Shown here: one piece after another, positions 46,271 to 54,613 of the stretch
Numbering within the stretch: position 1 is the first letter of the stretch
Layout: every line of letters starts with the position of its first letter
Assembly (NCBI RefSeq): GCF_000242635.2
Contig: NC_017770.1
Location: 4,600,669-4,664,668 of the forward strand
Direction: 5' to 3'
From: Solitalea canadensis DSM 3403
GTDB lineage: Bacteria > Bacteroidota > Bacteroidia > Sphingobacteriales > Sphingobacteriaceae
Length of the DNA stretch: 64,000 nt
Notes under the pieces: generated by a model
What the model saw: the letters and a program-made list of their open reading frames with translations, nothing else
Database searches by the model: none
Told to the model about the DNA's origin: nothing
Program-made: the position numbers and the translations under genes

Positions 46271-47497
46271 ATGAGTTCTACAACCATGCAGGGGTTTAGT
46301 GAAGTAGCCAAGCAGGCGCTGATGCAGCCACAAGAATCATTGTTGAAGCTTAAGCATAAAAAACGCGAGCTTGTTATTGCCATTCCTAAAGAAACTTATT
46401 TCCAGGAAAAACGGATCGCAATAACACCATCTTCCGTTGAAGTATTAGTAAACAATGGTCATGATGTGCATGTTGAAGCCGGAGCTGGCGAAGGTGCCCG
46501 TTTTTCTGACAAGAAATACAGTGAGGCTGGCGCAAAAATCATTTACGATCGTAAAGAGTTGTATCAGTCGGATATCATCATGAAGGTGGCTCCTCCATCA
46601 ATGTCTGAGATAGAGCTCATGAAACCCGGACAAACTCTCATTTCAGCCCTTAATCTTGCTAATTTAAAAGAAGATGCCATCAAAGCATTAATGCATAAGA
46701 AAATTAATGCATTAGGCTATGAATACCTGAAGGATGACGATGGCAGTTTTATGGTGGTGCGTTCAATGAGTGAAATTGTAGGGAATACCGCTATTTTAAT
46801 AGCCGCTGAATATTTGAGCAATAGCAAGCATGGAAAGGGAATGATGTTTGGAGGCGTGACAGGGATACCTTCTACAGAGGTCGTTATTCTCGGCGCAGGA
46901 ACAGTTGCCGAATTTGCAGCTCGTGCAGCTTTGGCTCTAGGTTGTGAAGTTAAAGTTTTTGATGACTCCTTATATCGCTTACGCCGTTTGCAAGGTGCAC
47001 TAAGTCAACGCATTTTCACTTCTGTTATTCAACCCAAAGTACTGCTAAAAGCATTAAAAACCTGTGATGTGGCTATTGGTGCCATTCGCGCAAAGAACGG
47101 TCAGGTTCCATGTGTGGTAAGCGAAGAAATGGTGGCCCAAATGCCTGCAGACTCAGTGATTATTGATGTAAGTATTGATCAGGGCGGATGTTTTGAAACC
47201 TCAAAGGTTACAAATCATGACACCCCGGTTTTTATGAAAAACAACGTAATTCATTATTGTGTTCCAAATATTGCTTCCCGGGTAGCCCGAACAGCCTCTT
47301 ATGCACTTACCAATATTTTTACACCTATTTTGTTAGATATTGGTGATCATGGAGGGATAAAAAATATGCTGTGGAATAAAACGGGCGTTAGACACGGTGT
47401 TTATGTTTACCAAGGACATTTAACAAATAAATACCTGGGCGATCAGTTTAATATTCCTTATAAGGATCTTGATTTATTGGTTGCCGCACAGGTTTAA
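46271..47497 (+). CDS. ald: Alanine dehydrogenase
   Basis: 408 residues, cytoplasmic. The AlaDH/PNT N-terminal domain starts around residue 35 (VIAIPKETYFQEKRIAITPSSVEVL) with catalytic Lys and His in the family positions, and the NAD-binding Rossmann fold has VVILGAGTVAEFAARAALALG (about 211-231). It interconverts L-alanine and pyruvate with ammonia and NAD. The first about 35 residues are an extension compared with the usual 370-residue enzyme. The next gene (a VanX-type dipeptidase) begins 10 bases later. Confidence 0.9.
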   Translation: MSSTTMQGFSEVAKQALMQPQESLLKLKHKKRELVIAIPKETYFQEKRIAITPSSVEVLVNNGHDVHVEAGAGEGARFSDKKYSEAGAKIIYDRKELYQSDIIMKVAPPSMSEIELMKPGQTLISALNLANLKEDAIKALMHKKINALGYEYLKDDDGSFMVVRSMSEIVGNTAILIAAEYLSNSKHGKGMMFGGVTGIPSTEVVILGAGTVAEFAARAALALGCEVKVFDDSLYRLRRLQGALSQRIFTSVIQPKVLLKALKTCDVAIGAIRAKNGQVPCVVSEEMVAQMPADSVIIDVSIDQGGCFETSKVTNHDTPVFMKNNVIHYCVPNIASRVARTASYALTNIFTPILLDIGDHGGIKNMLWNKTGVRHGVYVYQGHLTNKYLGDQFNIPYKDLDLLVAAQV

Positions 47498-47507
47498 TCT
47501 TCTTCGA

Positions 47508-48221
47508 ATGAATAAAAGACACTACACCTTTTTTCTTGCACTCAGCTTCTTGTCTTTCCATGCATTTAGCCAGATGGCTAAGCCGAATAAATATGGACTG
47601 AAGATAGTTTCGGATGTTGAAAGCTATAAAGGACAAGTAAAACTGGATTCGAATAAAACGTTGGTAGAGATCAATAAATATATTCCCAATGTTGCCCTCG
47701 ATATACGTTATGCAACAACAAAAAATTTCATGGGCGAGCAAATGTATGCTTCTGCCGCCGCGTTTACCCGTTTACCTGTTGTTAGAGCATTACAAAAAGT
47801 GCAAAAGGAGTTAAATGAAAAAGGTTTGGGTTTGAAAATATTTGATGGTTATCGACCTTATACTGTAACTGTCGCCTTTTATGAAAAGCAAAAAGATTCA
47901 GTTTTCGTTGCTGCACCTTGGAAAGGTTCGCGTCATAACAGAGGTTGTGCAATCGATCTTACTATCATCAATTTAAAAAATGGTAAAGAACTCAAAATGC
48001 CAACGGGCTTTGATGACTTCACCACAAAAGCCTATGCTGATTCTCCCAATGCTTCTAAAAAGGAAATAGCCAATAGGGAATTGCTAAAATCAGTAATGTC
48101 TAAAAATGGTTTTACCGTTTATAAAGAAGAGTGGTGGCATTATGATTTCAATAATTGGAAAGACTATGACCTTACCGACATCAGTTTTGAAGAACTTTAT
48201 CGGTTACAAGTAAGTCAGTAA
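47508..48221 (+). CDS. D-alanyl-D-alanine dipeptidase (VanX/DdpX type, M15D)
   Basis: 237 residues from ATG at 47508, giving a signal peptide (MNKRHYTFFLALSFLSFHAFSQ). Upstream codons of the open frame overlap ald and are rejected. Zinc ligands and catalytic residues are SRHNRGCAIDLTII (His and Asp) and the C-terminal EEWWHYDFNNW (Glu, His), as in VanX. It should split D-Ala-D-Ala in the periplasm. With no VanH or VanA nearby, this is more likely wall-peptide recycling than resistance. It overlaps the end of the BioF-like gene by 18 bases, tail to tail. Confidence 0.93.
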   Translation: MNKRHYTFFLALSFLSFHAFSQMAKPNKYGLKIVSDVESYKGQVKLDSNKTLVEINKYIPNVALDIRYATTKNFMGEQMYASAAAFTRLPVVRALQKVQKELNEKGLGLKIFDGYRPYTVTVAFYEKQKDSVFVAAPWKGSRHNRGCAIDLTIINLKNGKELKMPTGFDDFTTKAYADSPNASKKEIANRELLKSVMSKNGFTVYKEEWWHYDFNNWKDYDLTDISFEELYRLQVSQ

Positions 48222-49259
48222 TGCATTTGCCAACTGCTCTACATCTTCTTTAGTGTGTGTACTGTTTAATACAACACGAGTTACCGGTTCACTTTGAGGA
48301 GTTGGGTAAGGAAATGACGACAACAGGATATGATGATGAAGCAGTTTTTCTGTGATCCCGTTGTTGTTAATGTTAAAAACCGGAAGTCCTTCAGAAGTGA
48401 TTGTTTTCTTCAATGAATCAATCAGGATAGCAAAATGAGTCCTTATCGTTCTTAATTTTTGCCTCTCGTCTTCATAGATCGATTGCGCATTTACAAATGC
48501 ATGTAAATAAGCAGGTACAAGCGGAGAGCCTCCAACAAACACCCCATCAGATTTAATTTTATTGACCCGATTCTCACTGCCGGCTATAATGCCGCCCGGT
48601 AATCCAAGTGCTTTTCCCATCGATGAAACCATGATCCGCTCGATGGTAGGTGATTTTGGAAGTTGCGGCCAATGACCTGCCCCTTGTTCTCCTATTAATC
48701 CGAATCCATGTGAATCATCAATTACTATAATTAGTCGTAGGTCGTTAGGCAAGTTTTGCAACCAACTTAAATCATAGCGTTTGGCTTGCAGAATATCAAT
48801 AGTGTTAAGAAAAATAACAGCTTCCGGAAACTTGTGCGATTTTAACTCTTTTAACACATGATCGGTCCAGTGTTCATAGGTCTGAATCCGCGATTGGTAA
48901 TTTAATGGCCTTAAAGCCGGATGTATTCCGGGAGAAATGAATAAATGTGCATGATCTTCAAACTGTCGTAATACCAGTTGTCCGGCCAGCATACCCGAAG
49001 AAACAGTTAAGGCTGAGTCGCTACCGACCATTTCTGCAAGCTTAGCTTCTGCTTCTTCATAAATGTCGAAAACCACATTCCCGTTTCTGGAGCTCCCATA
49101 ATTGGTTCCAAAACGTTCGAACCCTTCCATTAGTAACTTCCTGAAAACTTCGTTCTGAGGAATGCCTAAATAGGCAGTTCCCGCGAAAACAAGAAACTCT
49201 TCATTGTTTCGTAAAACAGTACGTCCTGTATGAGATGAAATAATTAGTTTTTCCGGCAT
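48204..49259 (-). CDS. BioF-like alpha-oxoamine synthase family PLP enzyme
   Basis: 351 residues, cytoplasmic fold-type I enzyme. The PLP Lys is Lys216 in MVSSMGKALGLPGGIIAG, and IVIDDSHGFGLIGEQGAGHW (about 178-197) supplies the Asp and His of the pocket. FGTNYGSSRNG near residue 50 corresponds to the Gly-rich substrate loop. Family members condense an amino acid with an acyl-CoA (8-amino-7-oxononanoate synthase, 2-amino-3-ketobutyrate ligase). It is shorter than BioF (about 385) at the N-terminus, and no bio gene is near, so the substrate is unknown. Confidence 0.85.
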   Translation of the reverse strand: MPEKLIISSHTGRTVLRNNEEFLVFAGTAYLGIPQNEVFRKLLMEGFERFGTNYGSSRNGNVVFDIYEEAEAKLAEMVGSDSALTVSSGMLAGQLVLRQFEDHAHLFISPGIHPALRPLNYQSRIQTYEHWTDHVLKELKSHKFPEAVIFLNTIDILQAKRYDLSWLQNLPNDLRLIIVIDDSHGFGLIGEQGAGHWPQLPKSPTIERIMVSSMGKALGLPGGIIAGSENRVNKIKSDGVFVGGSPLVPAYLHAFVNAQSIYEDERQKLRTIRTHFAILIDSLKKTITSEGLPVFNINNNGITEKLLHHHILLSSFPYPTPQSEPVTRVVLNSTHTKEDVEQLANALLTYL

Positions 49260-50117
49260 CAGCCTAAAGATAGTAGTAATGTGTTAAGTTGGAAATAGAT
49301 GGGTTGAAATTAGGTATTAATTACCTTCAAGGTGCGTGTAAATCAGATGTTCCTATTTGGACAATAGATCGGCAACTCCCGCATTATAGATAGTAGCAAT
49401 GTGTTAGGCTGGGAAATCGATGGTTGAAAATAGTTGCCAGTTCAATAAGATGTCCCGATAGGGACAATAGATCGGTAAAAATATCTTGTTCCCCTTATGT
49501 CTATAGCCCTGTTAAGGGCTAAACAATTGCTGGAAGTTTTGCACCTGACGGCGCAAAAGCTGTTTTATAATCGCTGAATTACCGACTTTTTACTCCGATG
49601 GAGTATTCATTTTATAACCGACGACTTTGGTTGGTTAACATTTAAAAACCTTTACTATAAAACCTCAACTAATTGTGACGAAAAATTCCCGATCATTTAT
49701 AGAACGACCGGGAACTTACTTCTAAAGATCCAATCGCCATAAAGCAATTCAGATCCTTACTCTCTCATTTTTATTTAACGACTAATTGATATAAAGGTTG
49801 TTATGAAAAAAAAGTATGTATTGTAGAAGGCTCAAACTATGGAGTATTCGCGCTTTAATGGGTAGTGAGGGGATCTAATGAGAAGTATGTTTAACCAAGT
49901 GAAATGAATTTCCGAATATATAAATACTACTTGTTAGTTAATTCCTATCTAAAAGGCTTAAAGGTAATTTCTTCAGGAATCATTATAACGATTTCATAGC
50001 TCACTAAGAAAAATAGTAGTAAGAATTTCTCCTTCCATCTCCTAACAAACCCTTCCGAAAAACAGTATAATTCATTTGGGTTAACCGTTGTTAGACATTT
50101 AAGGAATTTAAACAGCT
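49260..50117. other. Long intergenic region rich in repeats
   Basis: 858 bases between the BioF-like gene (minus) and yifB (plus). The first about 370 bases hold diverged direct and inverted repeats (see the repeat entry). The rest is A/T-rich with no supported ORF and no clear promoter. Confidence 0.55.
49268..49640. repeat. Cluster of diverged short interspersed repeats
   Basis: A unit starting AGATAGTAGTAATGTGTTA at 49268 recurs imperfectly at 49387, and each copy ends in a box close to TCCCGATAGGGACAATAGAT followed by CGGTAA or CGGCAA (about 49350-49374 and 49452-49478). Further palindromes follow: AGCCCTGTTAAGGGCT at 49506-49521 and CTCCGATGGAGTATTCATTT at 49593-49612. The latter is identical to 30890-30909. 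Spacing is irregular, so it is not a CRISPR. Confidence 0.6.
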
Positions 50118-51659
50118 ATGCTTGTAAAAACATTTGGCAGCGCCGTGTACGGTGTTCAGGCCATAACCATTACTGTTGAAGTAAACGTTACTGCCGGTAC
50201 TAAATATTTCATCGTCGGTCTACCTGATAATGCAGTAAAGGAAAGCTATCAGCGTATCGAAGCGGCTTTAAAGAATACAGACTTTCACCTGCCACGCATG
50301 AAAATCGTGGTAAACATGGCTCCGGCAGATATTAAAAAGGAAGGATCCGCTTATGATCTCACTATTGCTGCCGGAATTTTAGCAGCTTCGGGACAGATTG
50401 TTGACGTAGAAAATGTGGGTCGTTACATTATTATGGGTGAATTGTCATTGGATGGAGGATTACAACCAATAAGAGGAGCGTTACCCATCGCTATTCAGGC
50501 TCGGGAAGAAGGCTTTAAGGGGATTATACTTCCCAAACAAAATGCACGAGAGGCTGCGATTGTAAGTGATTTGGATGTTTATGGTGTAGAATCAATAAAA
50601 GAGGTGGTCGAACTTTTAAATGGAAATTCGACGCTAGAACCTGTAAAAGTCAATACGCGCGAAGAATTTTATAAAAACATCAATAACTATGAGTTTGACT
50701 TTGCCGATGTTAAAGGGCAGGAAAATATAAAGCGAGCCTTGGAAATTGCTGCAGCTGGTGGTCATAACCTGATTCTGATTGGTCCACCGGGGGCAGGGAA
50801 AACAATGCTGGCTAAACGATTGCCTACGATTCTTCCTCCTTTAAATCTTCATGAAGCGTTAGAAACAACCAAAATTCATTCTGTGGCCGGAAAGCTTTCT
50901 GCTAGTGATGCCTTGTTGACAATTCGTCCTTTCCGATCTCCTCATCATACTGTTTCTGATGTAGCATTGGTTGGAGGAGGCGGAAATCCTCAGCCGGGTG
51001 AAATTTCTCTGGCTCATAATGGTGTTTTGTTTCTGGATGAACTGCCGGAGTTTAAGCGAACGGTGTTGGAGGTAATGCGACAGCCGCTGGAAGAGCGTCG
51101 AGTAACTATCTCTCGTGCTAGAATTTCCGTGGAGTATCCGGCCAGTTTTATGCTGGTAGCGTCTATGAATCCTTGTCCTTGTGGTTTTTATAATCATCCG
51201 GAAAAAGAATGCGTTTGTGCACCGGGAGTGGTGCAGAAATACCTGAGTAAAATATCAGGACCCTTACTCGATCGTATTGATATTCATGTAGAGGTAACTC
51301 CGGTTGCATTCCATGAGCTTTCGGCTGAGCGTTTATCCGAGAAAAGTGAAGTGATTCGTAATCGTGTAATTGTGGCGCGCGACTTACAGCAAAGGCGTTA
51401 TGAAGACAAAAAAGAGGTGTATTGTAATGCCCAGATGAGCTCAAAGATGGTAAGGGATCTTTGTAAGATCAATGAAGAAGGTCTACAGCTATTAAAAACA
51501 GCGATGGAGCGTTTAGGTTTATCGGCGCGTGCTTATGATCGTATTTTAAAAGTAGCCCGTACAATTGCAGATCTTTCAGATACAGAAAACATTGAAGTGG
51601 AGCACCTGGCCGAAGCAATTAATTTCAGAAGCCTGGATCGGGAAGGCTGGGCCGGATAA
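50118..51659 (+). CDS. YifB family Mg-chelatase-like AAA ATPase (ComM-like)
   Basis: 513 residues, cytoplasmic. An N-terminal ChlI/Lon-like domain ([20 protein letters not shown], then [20 protein letters not shown]) is followed by the AAA core with Walker [20 protein letters not shown] (about 217-235), Walker [13 protein letters not shown], and the Cys-rich segment [19 protein letters not shown]-terminal Mg_chelatase domain ends the protein. ComM/YifB helicases aid branch migration during uptake and recombination of DNA. Confidence 0.95.
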   Translation: MLVKTFGSAVYGVQAITITVEVNVTAGTKYFIVGLPDNAVKESYQRIEAALKNTDFHLPRMKIVVNMAPADIKKEGSAYDLTIAAGILAASGQIVDVENVGRYIIMGELSLDGGLQPIRGALPIAIQAREEGFKGIILPKQNAREAAIVSDLDVYGVESIKEVVELLNGNSTLEPVKVNTREEFYKNINNYEFDFADVKGQENIKRALEIAAAGGHNLILIGPPGAGKTMLAKRLPTILPPLNLHEALETTKIHSVAGKLSASDALLTIRPFRSPHHTVSDVALVGGGGNPQPGEISLAHNGVLFLDELPEFKRTVLEVMRQPLEERRVTISRARISVEYPASFMLVASMNPCPCGFYNHPEKECVCAPGVVQKYLSKISGPLLDRIDIHVEVTPVAFHELSAERLSEKSEVIRNRVIVARDLQQRRYEDKKEVYCNAQMSSKMVRDLCKINEEGLQLLKTAMERLGLSARAYDRILKVARTIADLSDTENIEVEHLAEAINFRSLDREGWAG

Positions 51660-51667
51660 CAAAAAAT

Positions 51668-51693
51668 GGAAGAGCATATAGTTACGCTCTTCC
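51668..51693. terminator. Terminator of yifB
   Basis: GGAAGAGC (51668-51675) and its complement (51686-51693) make a stem with a 10-base loop just after the yifB stop. It also precedes the end of the small minus-strand ORF. Confidence 0.7.
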
Positions 51694-51704
51694 TTTCCTT
51701 CTGT

Positions 51705-51839
51705 TTAGTTGGATGCTGATTTTTTTGAATTATAATGCTTGAAGACCTTCCTAAGCACGAATACGATTACAAAAAGCCAAAAAGCGGCGTGTAAGGTAGT
51801 CCAGATAACTAACATGGAAGATGGCGATTCTATACTCAT
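51705..51839 (-). CDS. Small single-pass membrane protein (44 aa)
   Basis: ATG at 51839 to TAA at 51705. The protein begins MSIESPSSMLVIW, has one strongly hydrophobic segment (about residues 9-29, including HAAFWLFVIVFVL), and ends in a basic tail (RKVFKHYNSKKSASN), which predicts an inside C-terminus. It lies 52 bases beyond the stop of the MDR reductase gene on the same strand, so it may be the last gene of the OhrR operon. No family is recognised. Evidence is the membrane-protein composition and position only. Confidence 0.5.
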   Translation of the reverse strand: MSIESPSSMLVIWTTLHAAFWLFVIVFVLRKVFKHYNSKKSASN

Positions 51840-51891
51840 AAGTAAATAATAATTGAAGTGCTCAAAATTAATAAATACTTAATGATTAAGA

Positions 51892-52890
51892 TCACGCTTT
51901 AACAATCATTTTGCCGGTATTGTTGCCTGAAAATAAGCCCAACAATGCTGCTGGTAATTGATCAAATCCTTCTACGATTGTCTCGGTATACTTTAGTTTT
52001 CCCGTCTTCACCCATTCCGCTAATTGTACTATCCCTTCTTTAAAGCGACTTGCATAATTACCAACAATAAATCCTTGCATCAGCACACTACGGGTTAGTA
52101 AAAAAGGTTGAATACGAGGACCAAGAGCTACCTCAGTATTGTTATACAGCGCAATTTGACCGCAAAGAGGAATTCTTGCATGAAAGTTCAGCTGTTGAAT
52201 AACCGCGTCAGAAATTTCTCCGCCCACATTATCGAAGTAAATATCGACTCCATTGGGAGTAGCATGCGCAATTGCTGCGCTTAGATCAGTTGTTGCTTTG
52301 TAATCAACAACTGCATCAAAACCGAACTCATTTAAGAGCATATTCGTCTTTTCCGGTCCGCCTGCAATGCCTACTACACGGCAACCCTGTATTTTGGCGA
52401 TCTGTCCGACCAAAATTCCTACAGCTCCGGCTGCTCCTGAAACCACCACTGTTTCTCCAGCCTTCGGTTTACCTATGTCCATCAATCCGAAAAAAGCAGT
52501 TAATCCAGGCATCCCCAGAATACCCAGGTAGTAACTTGCAGGAGCTAAGTTGGTATCTATTTTTTTTAAATCTTTAGCCTTGGCAATTATGGTTGTTGAC
52601 CACGGTAGGTAACCTAAAACAACATCTCCTTTGGCAAATTCCGGAGAGGTACTTTGTACTACTTCCGCTACTATCCCTCCATGTATTGGTTGGTCGACTT
52701 CGTATGGTGCAGCGTATGATTTTGCTGCACTCATTCTTCCCCTCATATAAGGGTCAACAGAATAATAAAGGCCTTTTAATAAAACCTCTTCGTTCTGTAA
52801 GTCAGGGAGTGTTATTTCTTCGGTTCGGAATGTCTCTACGGTTGGCATTCCTTTGGGGCGAGCTGCCAAAACGATTTGTCGAGCGTTCAT
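51892..52890 (-). CDS. NADP-dependent MDR reductase (CurA / prostaglandin reductase type)
   Basis: 332 residues, cytoplasmic, zinc-free medium-chain reductase. The N-terminus has the family texts LKGLYYSVDPYMRGRMSAAK and VLGYLPWSTTI; the NADP fold has VVSGAAGAVGILVGQIAKIQG (about 148-168) and DIYFDNVGGEISDAVIQQLN. Such enzymes reduce the C=C bond of enals and enones. It is the fourth gene of the OhrR-DJ1-Ohr operon, 8 bases after ohr, which fits removal of lipid-peroxide breakdown products. Confidence 0.92.
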   Translation of the reverse strand: MNARQIVLAARPKGMPTVETFRTEEITLPDLQNEEVLLKGLYYSVDPYMRGRMSAAKSYAAPYEVDQPIHGGIVAEVVQSTSPEFAKGDVVLGYLPWSTTIIAKAKDLKKIDTNLAPASYYLGILGMPGLTAFFGLMDIGKPKAGETVVVSGAAGAVGILVGQIAKIQGCRVVGIAGGPEKTNMLLNEFGFDAVVDYKATTDLSAAIAHATPNGVDIYFDNVGGEISDAVIQQLNFHARIPLCGQIALYNNTEVALGPRIQPFLLTRSVLMQGFIVGNYASRFKEGIVQLAEWVKTGKLKYTETIVEGFDQLPAALLGLFSGNNTGKMIVKA

Positions 52891-52898
52891 AATTAAGA

Positions 52899-53327
52899 TT
52901 AATTGTTTGAAACGTTTAATTCAACTGTGATATTTCCTCGGGTAGCATTTGAATAAGGGCAAACCTGGTGCGCCTTTTCTACGAGATTTTTTGCAAGCTC
53001 TTCACTTACCCCTGGAACATTTACGTGTAGAATTACGCCTAGGCCATATCCTTCTGCTTCATTTTTACCAATGCTCACATGTGCAGTAACGTTGGTTGGG
53101 CCGGCTATTTCTACTTTCGCCATTCGTATAACAAGACTTAATGCACTATCAAAACAAGCCGCATAGCCTGCAGCAAATAATTGTTCAGGGTTGGTGTACT
53201 CTCCTCCCGAACCACCTAATTCTTTCGGAGTTCTTACCTCAAGGTCGAGCACATTGTCTGATGAGGTTACTTTACCATTTCTTCCGCCGGTTGCAAAGGC
53301 TGTTGCTGTATATAAAGGCTTAATCAT
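52899..53327 (-). CDS. ohr: Organic hydroperoxide resistance protein
   Basis: 142 residues, cytoplasmic. The two reactive cysteines of Ohr are present: Cys58 in AAGYAACFDSALSL and Cys123 in HQVCPYSNATRGN, and the N-terminus KPLYTATAFATGGRNGKV is characteristic (OsmC superfamily, Ohr branch). It reduces organic and fatty-acid hydroperoxides using lipoylated protein thiols. It follows the DJ-1/PfpI gene by 8 bases and is under the OhrR-type promoter at 54476-54507. Confidence 0.96.
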   Translation of the reverse strand: MIKPLYTATAFATGGRNGKVTSSDNVLDLEVRTPKELGGSGGEYTNPEQLFAAGYAACFDSALSLVIRMAKVEIAGPTNVTAHVSIGKNEAEGYGLGVILHVNVPGVSEELAKNLVEKAHQVCPYSNATRGNITVELNVSNN

Positions 53328-53335
53328 GTTTAAAT

Positions 53336-54025
53336 TTATTTGTTGATTGTGTTTAATAATTCTTTAGCGGTAATTTCTGAGGATGCAGGGTTTTGACCTG
53401 TAATTAATAATCCATCTTTGATCATGAAAGGGGCGAAATCTTCCTTTTTTGAATAATTGGCTCCCAGGTTTTTCAACTCAGTTTCAAGTAAAAATGGAAC
53501 TACTTTGGTAAGGCCAACCAGCTCTTCTTCTGTATTGCTGAAGCTGGTAAGGTTTTTACCCTTTACAATTGCATGGCCATCTTTATCCCTGAGAGGAATC
53601 AAACCGGCTACTCCATGACAAACAGAGCCGATTGGTTTTTGAGCGTTATAAAAATCCTCCAGTAATAACCTTAATTCATAGTTGTCTGAAAGGTCCCACA
53701 TTGGCCCATGTCCGCCCGGTAAAAATGCAGCATCAAAATCTTTCGCTTTTACATCTTCAATCTTGACAGACTTGGCAAGTTGTAACAAAGCCTCACGATC
53801 ATTGCTGAATCTTTTTGACATTTCTGTTTCTGAAGAAGCATCTTCGCTCTTTGGATCAAGAGGTACCTGCCCACCTTTTGGAGAAGCGATAGTTATTTCA
53901 GCTCCTGCATCCTTAAAGATGTAATAAGGAGCAGCAAGTTCTTCCAGCCAAACACCTGTTTGGTGGCCAGTATTTCCCAATTCGCTATGGGAGGTTGTGA
54001 TCATTAATACTTTAAGAGAGCCCAT
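53336..54025 (-). CDS. DJ-1/PfpI family protein (Hsp31-like, class I glutamine amidotransferase fold)
   Basis: 229 residues, cytoplasmic. The nucleophile elbow is PIGSVCHGVAGLI with Cys136-His137, and the family texts HQTGVWLEELAAPYYIFKDA and AAFLPGGHGPMWDLSDN are present, which places it in the Hsp31/YhbO-like branch (glyoxalase III or protein-repair type activities). It starts 3 bases after the MarR-type regulator stop, so it is surely in the same operon. Confidence 0.93.
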   Translation of the reverse strand: MGSLKVLMITTSHSELGNTGHQTGVWLEELAAPYYIFKDAGAEITIASPKGGQVPLDPKSEDASSETEMSKRFSNDREALLQLAKSVKIEDVKAKDFDAAFLPGGHGPMWDLSDNYELRLLLEDFYNAQKPIGSVCHGVAGLIPLRDKDGHAIVKGKNLTSFSNTEEELVGLTKVVPFLLETELKNLGANYSKKEDFAPFMIKDGLLITGQNPASSEITAKELLNTINK

Positions 54026-54028
54026 AAT

Positions 54029-54457
54029 TTATACGTCTTTTAGTTTATTTAAGAGTTTGATTATTTGCGAACGTGTAACCACTATATCTTCATCAGAAAG
54101 ACTGAGGCTGCATTGGAGTTTATTCGGAACCTCGACGGCTTTTTCTTGCAATTTTTTTCCATCCGGAGTTAACGAAATAAGTACGATTCGTTCATCTTCA
54201 GCACTTCTTTTTCTTGACACAATTTTCTTTTGTTCTAATCTTTTTAAAAGAGGAGTCAGCGTTCCGGAGTCGAGCATCAGGTGATCCCCTAATTCTTTAA
54301 CAGATAATGTTTGATGTTCCCATAACAAAAGCATGACCAGGTACTGCGGGTAAGTTAAATCCAGTTCATCTAATAATGGTTTATAGTGTGCTGTTACTTT
54401 TCGTGATAACGCATATAGTGGAAAACAAAGCTGGTTTTCTAACTTCAGAAAGTCCAT
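54029..54457 (-). CDS. ohrR: OhrR-type MarR family redox regulator
   Basis: 142 residues from ATG at 54457. The open frame extends to a GTG at 54493, but that codon lies inside the operator palindrome. Cys11 in LENQLCFPLYALSRKVTAHY is at the position of the peroxide-sensing Cys of OhrR, followed by the winged helix: LDLTYPQYLVMLLLWEH, ELGDHLMLDSGTLTPLLKRL and RSAEDERIVLISLTPDGKKL. Such repressors leave DNA when the Cys is oxidised by organic peroxides. Here the gene heads its own target operon, so it is autoregulated by inference. Confidence 0.93.
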   Translation of the reverse strand: MDFLKLENQLCFPLYALSRKVTAHYKPLLDELDLTYPQYLVMLLLWEHQTLSVKELGDHLMLDSGTLTPLLKRLEQKKIVSRKRSAEDERIVLISLTPDGKKLQEKAVEVPNKLQCSLSLSDEDIVVTRSQIIKLLNKLKDV

Positions 54458-54475
54458 AGTTTTAATTTGATGATG

Positions 54476-54507
54476 CAAAATTAAATTGTGCACAATTTAA
54501 TTGCAAA
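54476..54507 (-). promoter_or_regulatory. OhrR operator inside the ohrR operon promoter
   Basis: A perfect 24-bp palindrome at 54479-54502 (half-site AATTAAATTGTG) overlaps the promoter. On the minus strand TTTG (rc 54504-54507) and TAATTTTG (rc 54476-54483) are exact Bacteroidota -33 and -7 elements 20 bases apart. The palindrome fills the spacer and most of the -7. The ATG is 18 bases further. The half-site resembles known OhrR boxes (ACAATT/AATTGT). Confidence 0.85.
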
Positions 54508-54561
54508 TAAAACCTGTCATTAAAATGTAAGTTTTTGTTGATTGAATTGGTTAATAATAGA

Positions 54562-54595
54562 AAAAGCACCCTTGAGTATATTTAAGGGTGCTTTT
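54562..54595. terminator. Terminator of the alcohol dehydrogenase gene
   Basis: AAAAGCACCCTT (54562-54573) and its complement (54584-54595) with a 10-base loop. On the minus strand it follows the stop at 54614 and ends in CTTTTTCTATT. Confidence 0.85.
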
Positions 54596-54613
54596 CAGAA
54601 TATTAAATACTGC

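Noticed and set aside
47469-47507. Earlier start of the VanX-like gene
   Set aside because: It overlaps the end of ald and would place 13 residues before a complete signal peptide.
46271-48221. Vancomycin-resistance locus
   Set aside because: A VanX-type dipeptidase is present, but there is no VanH, VanA-type ligase or VanRS beside it.
49268-49640. CRISPR-like array
   Set aside because: Only two diverged copies of the unit, irregular spacing, no cas genes.
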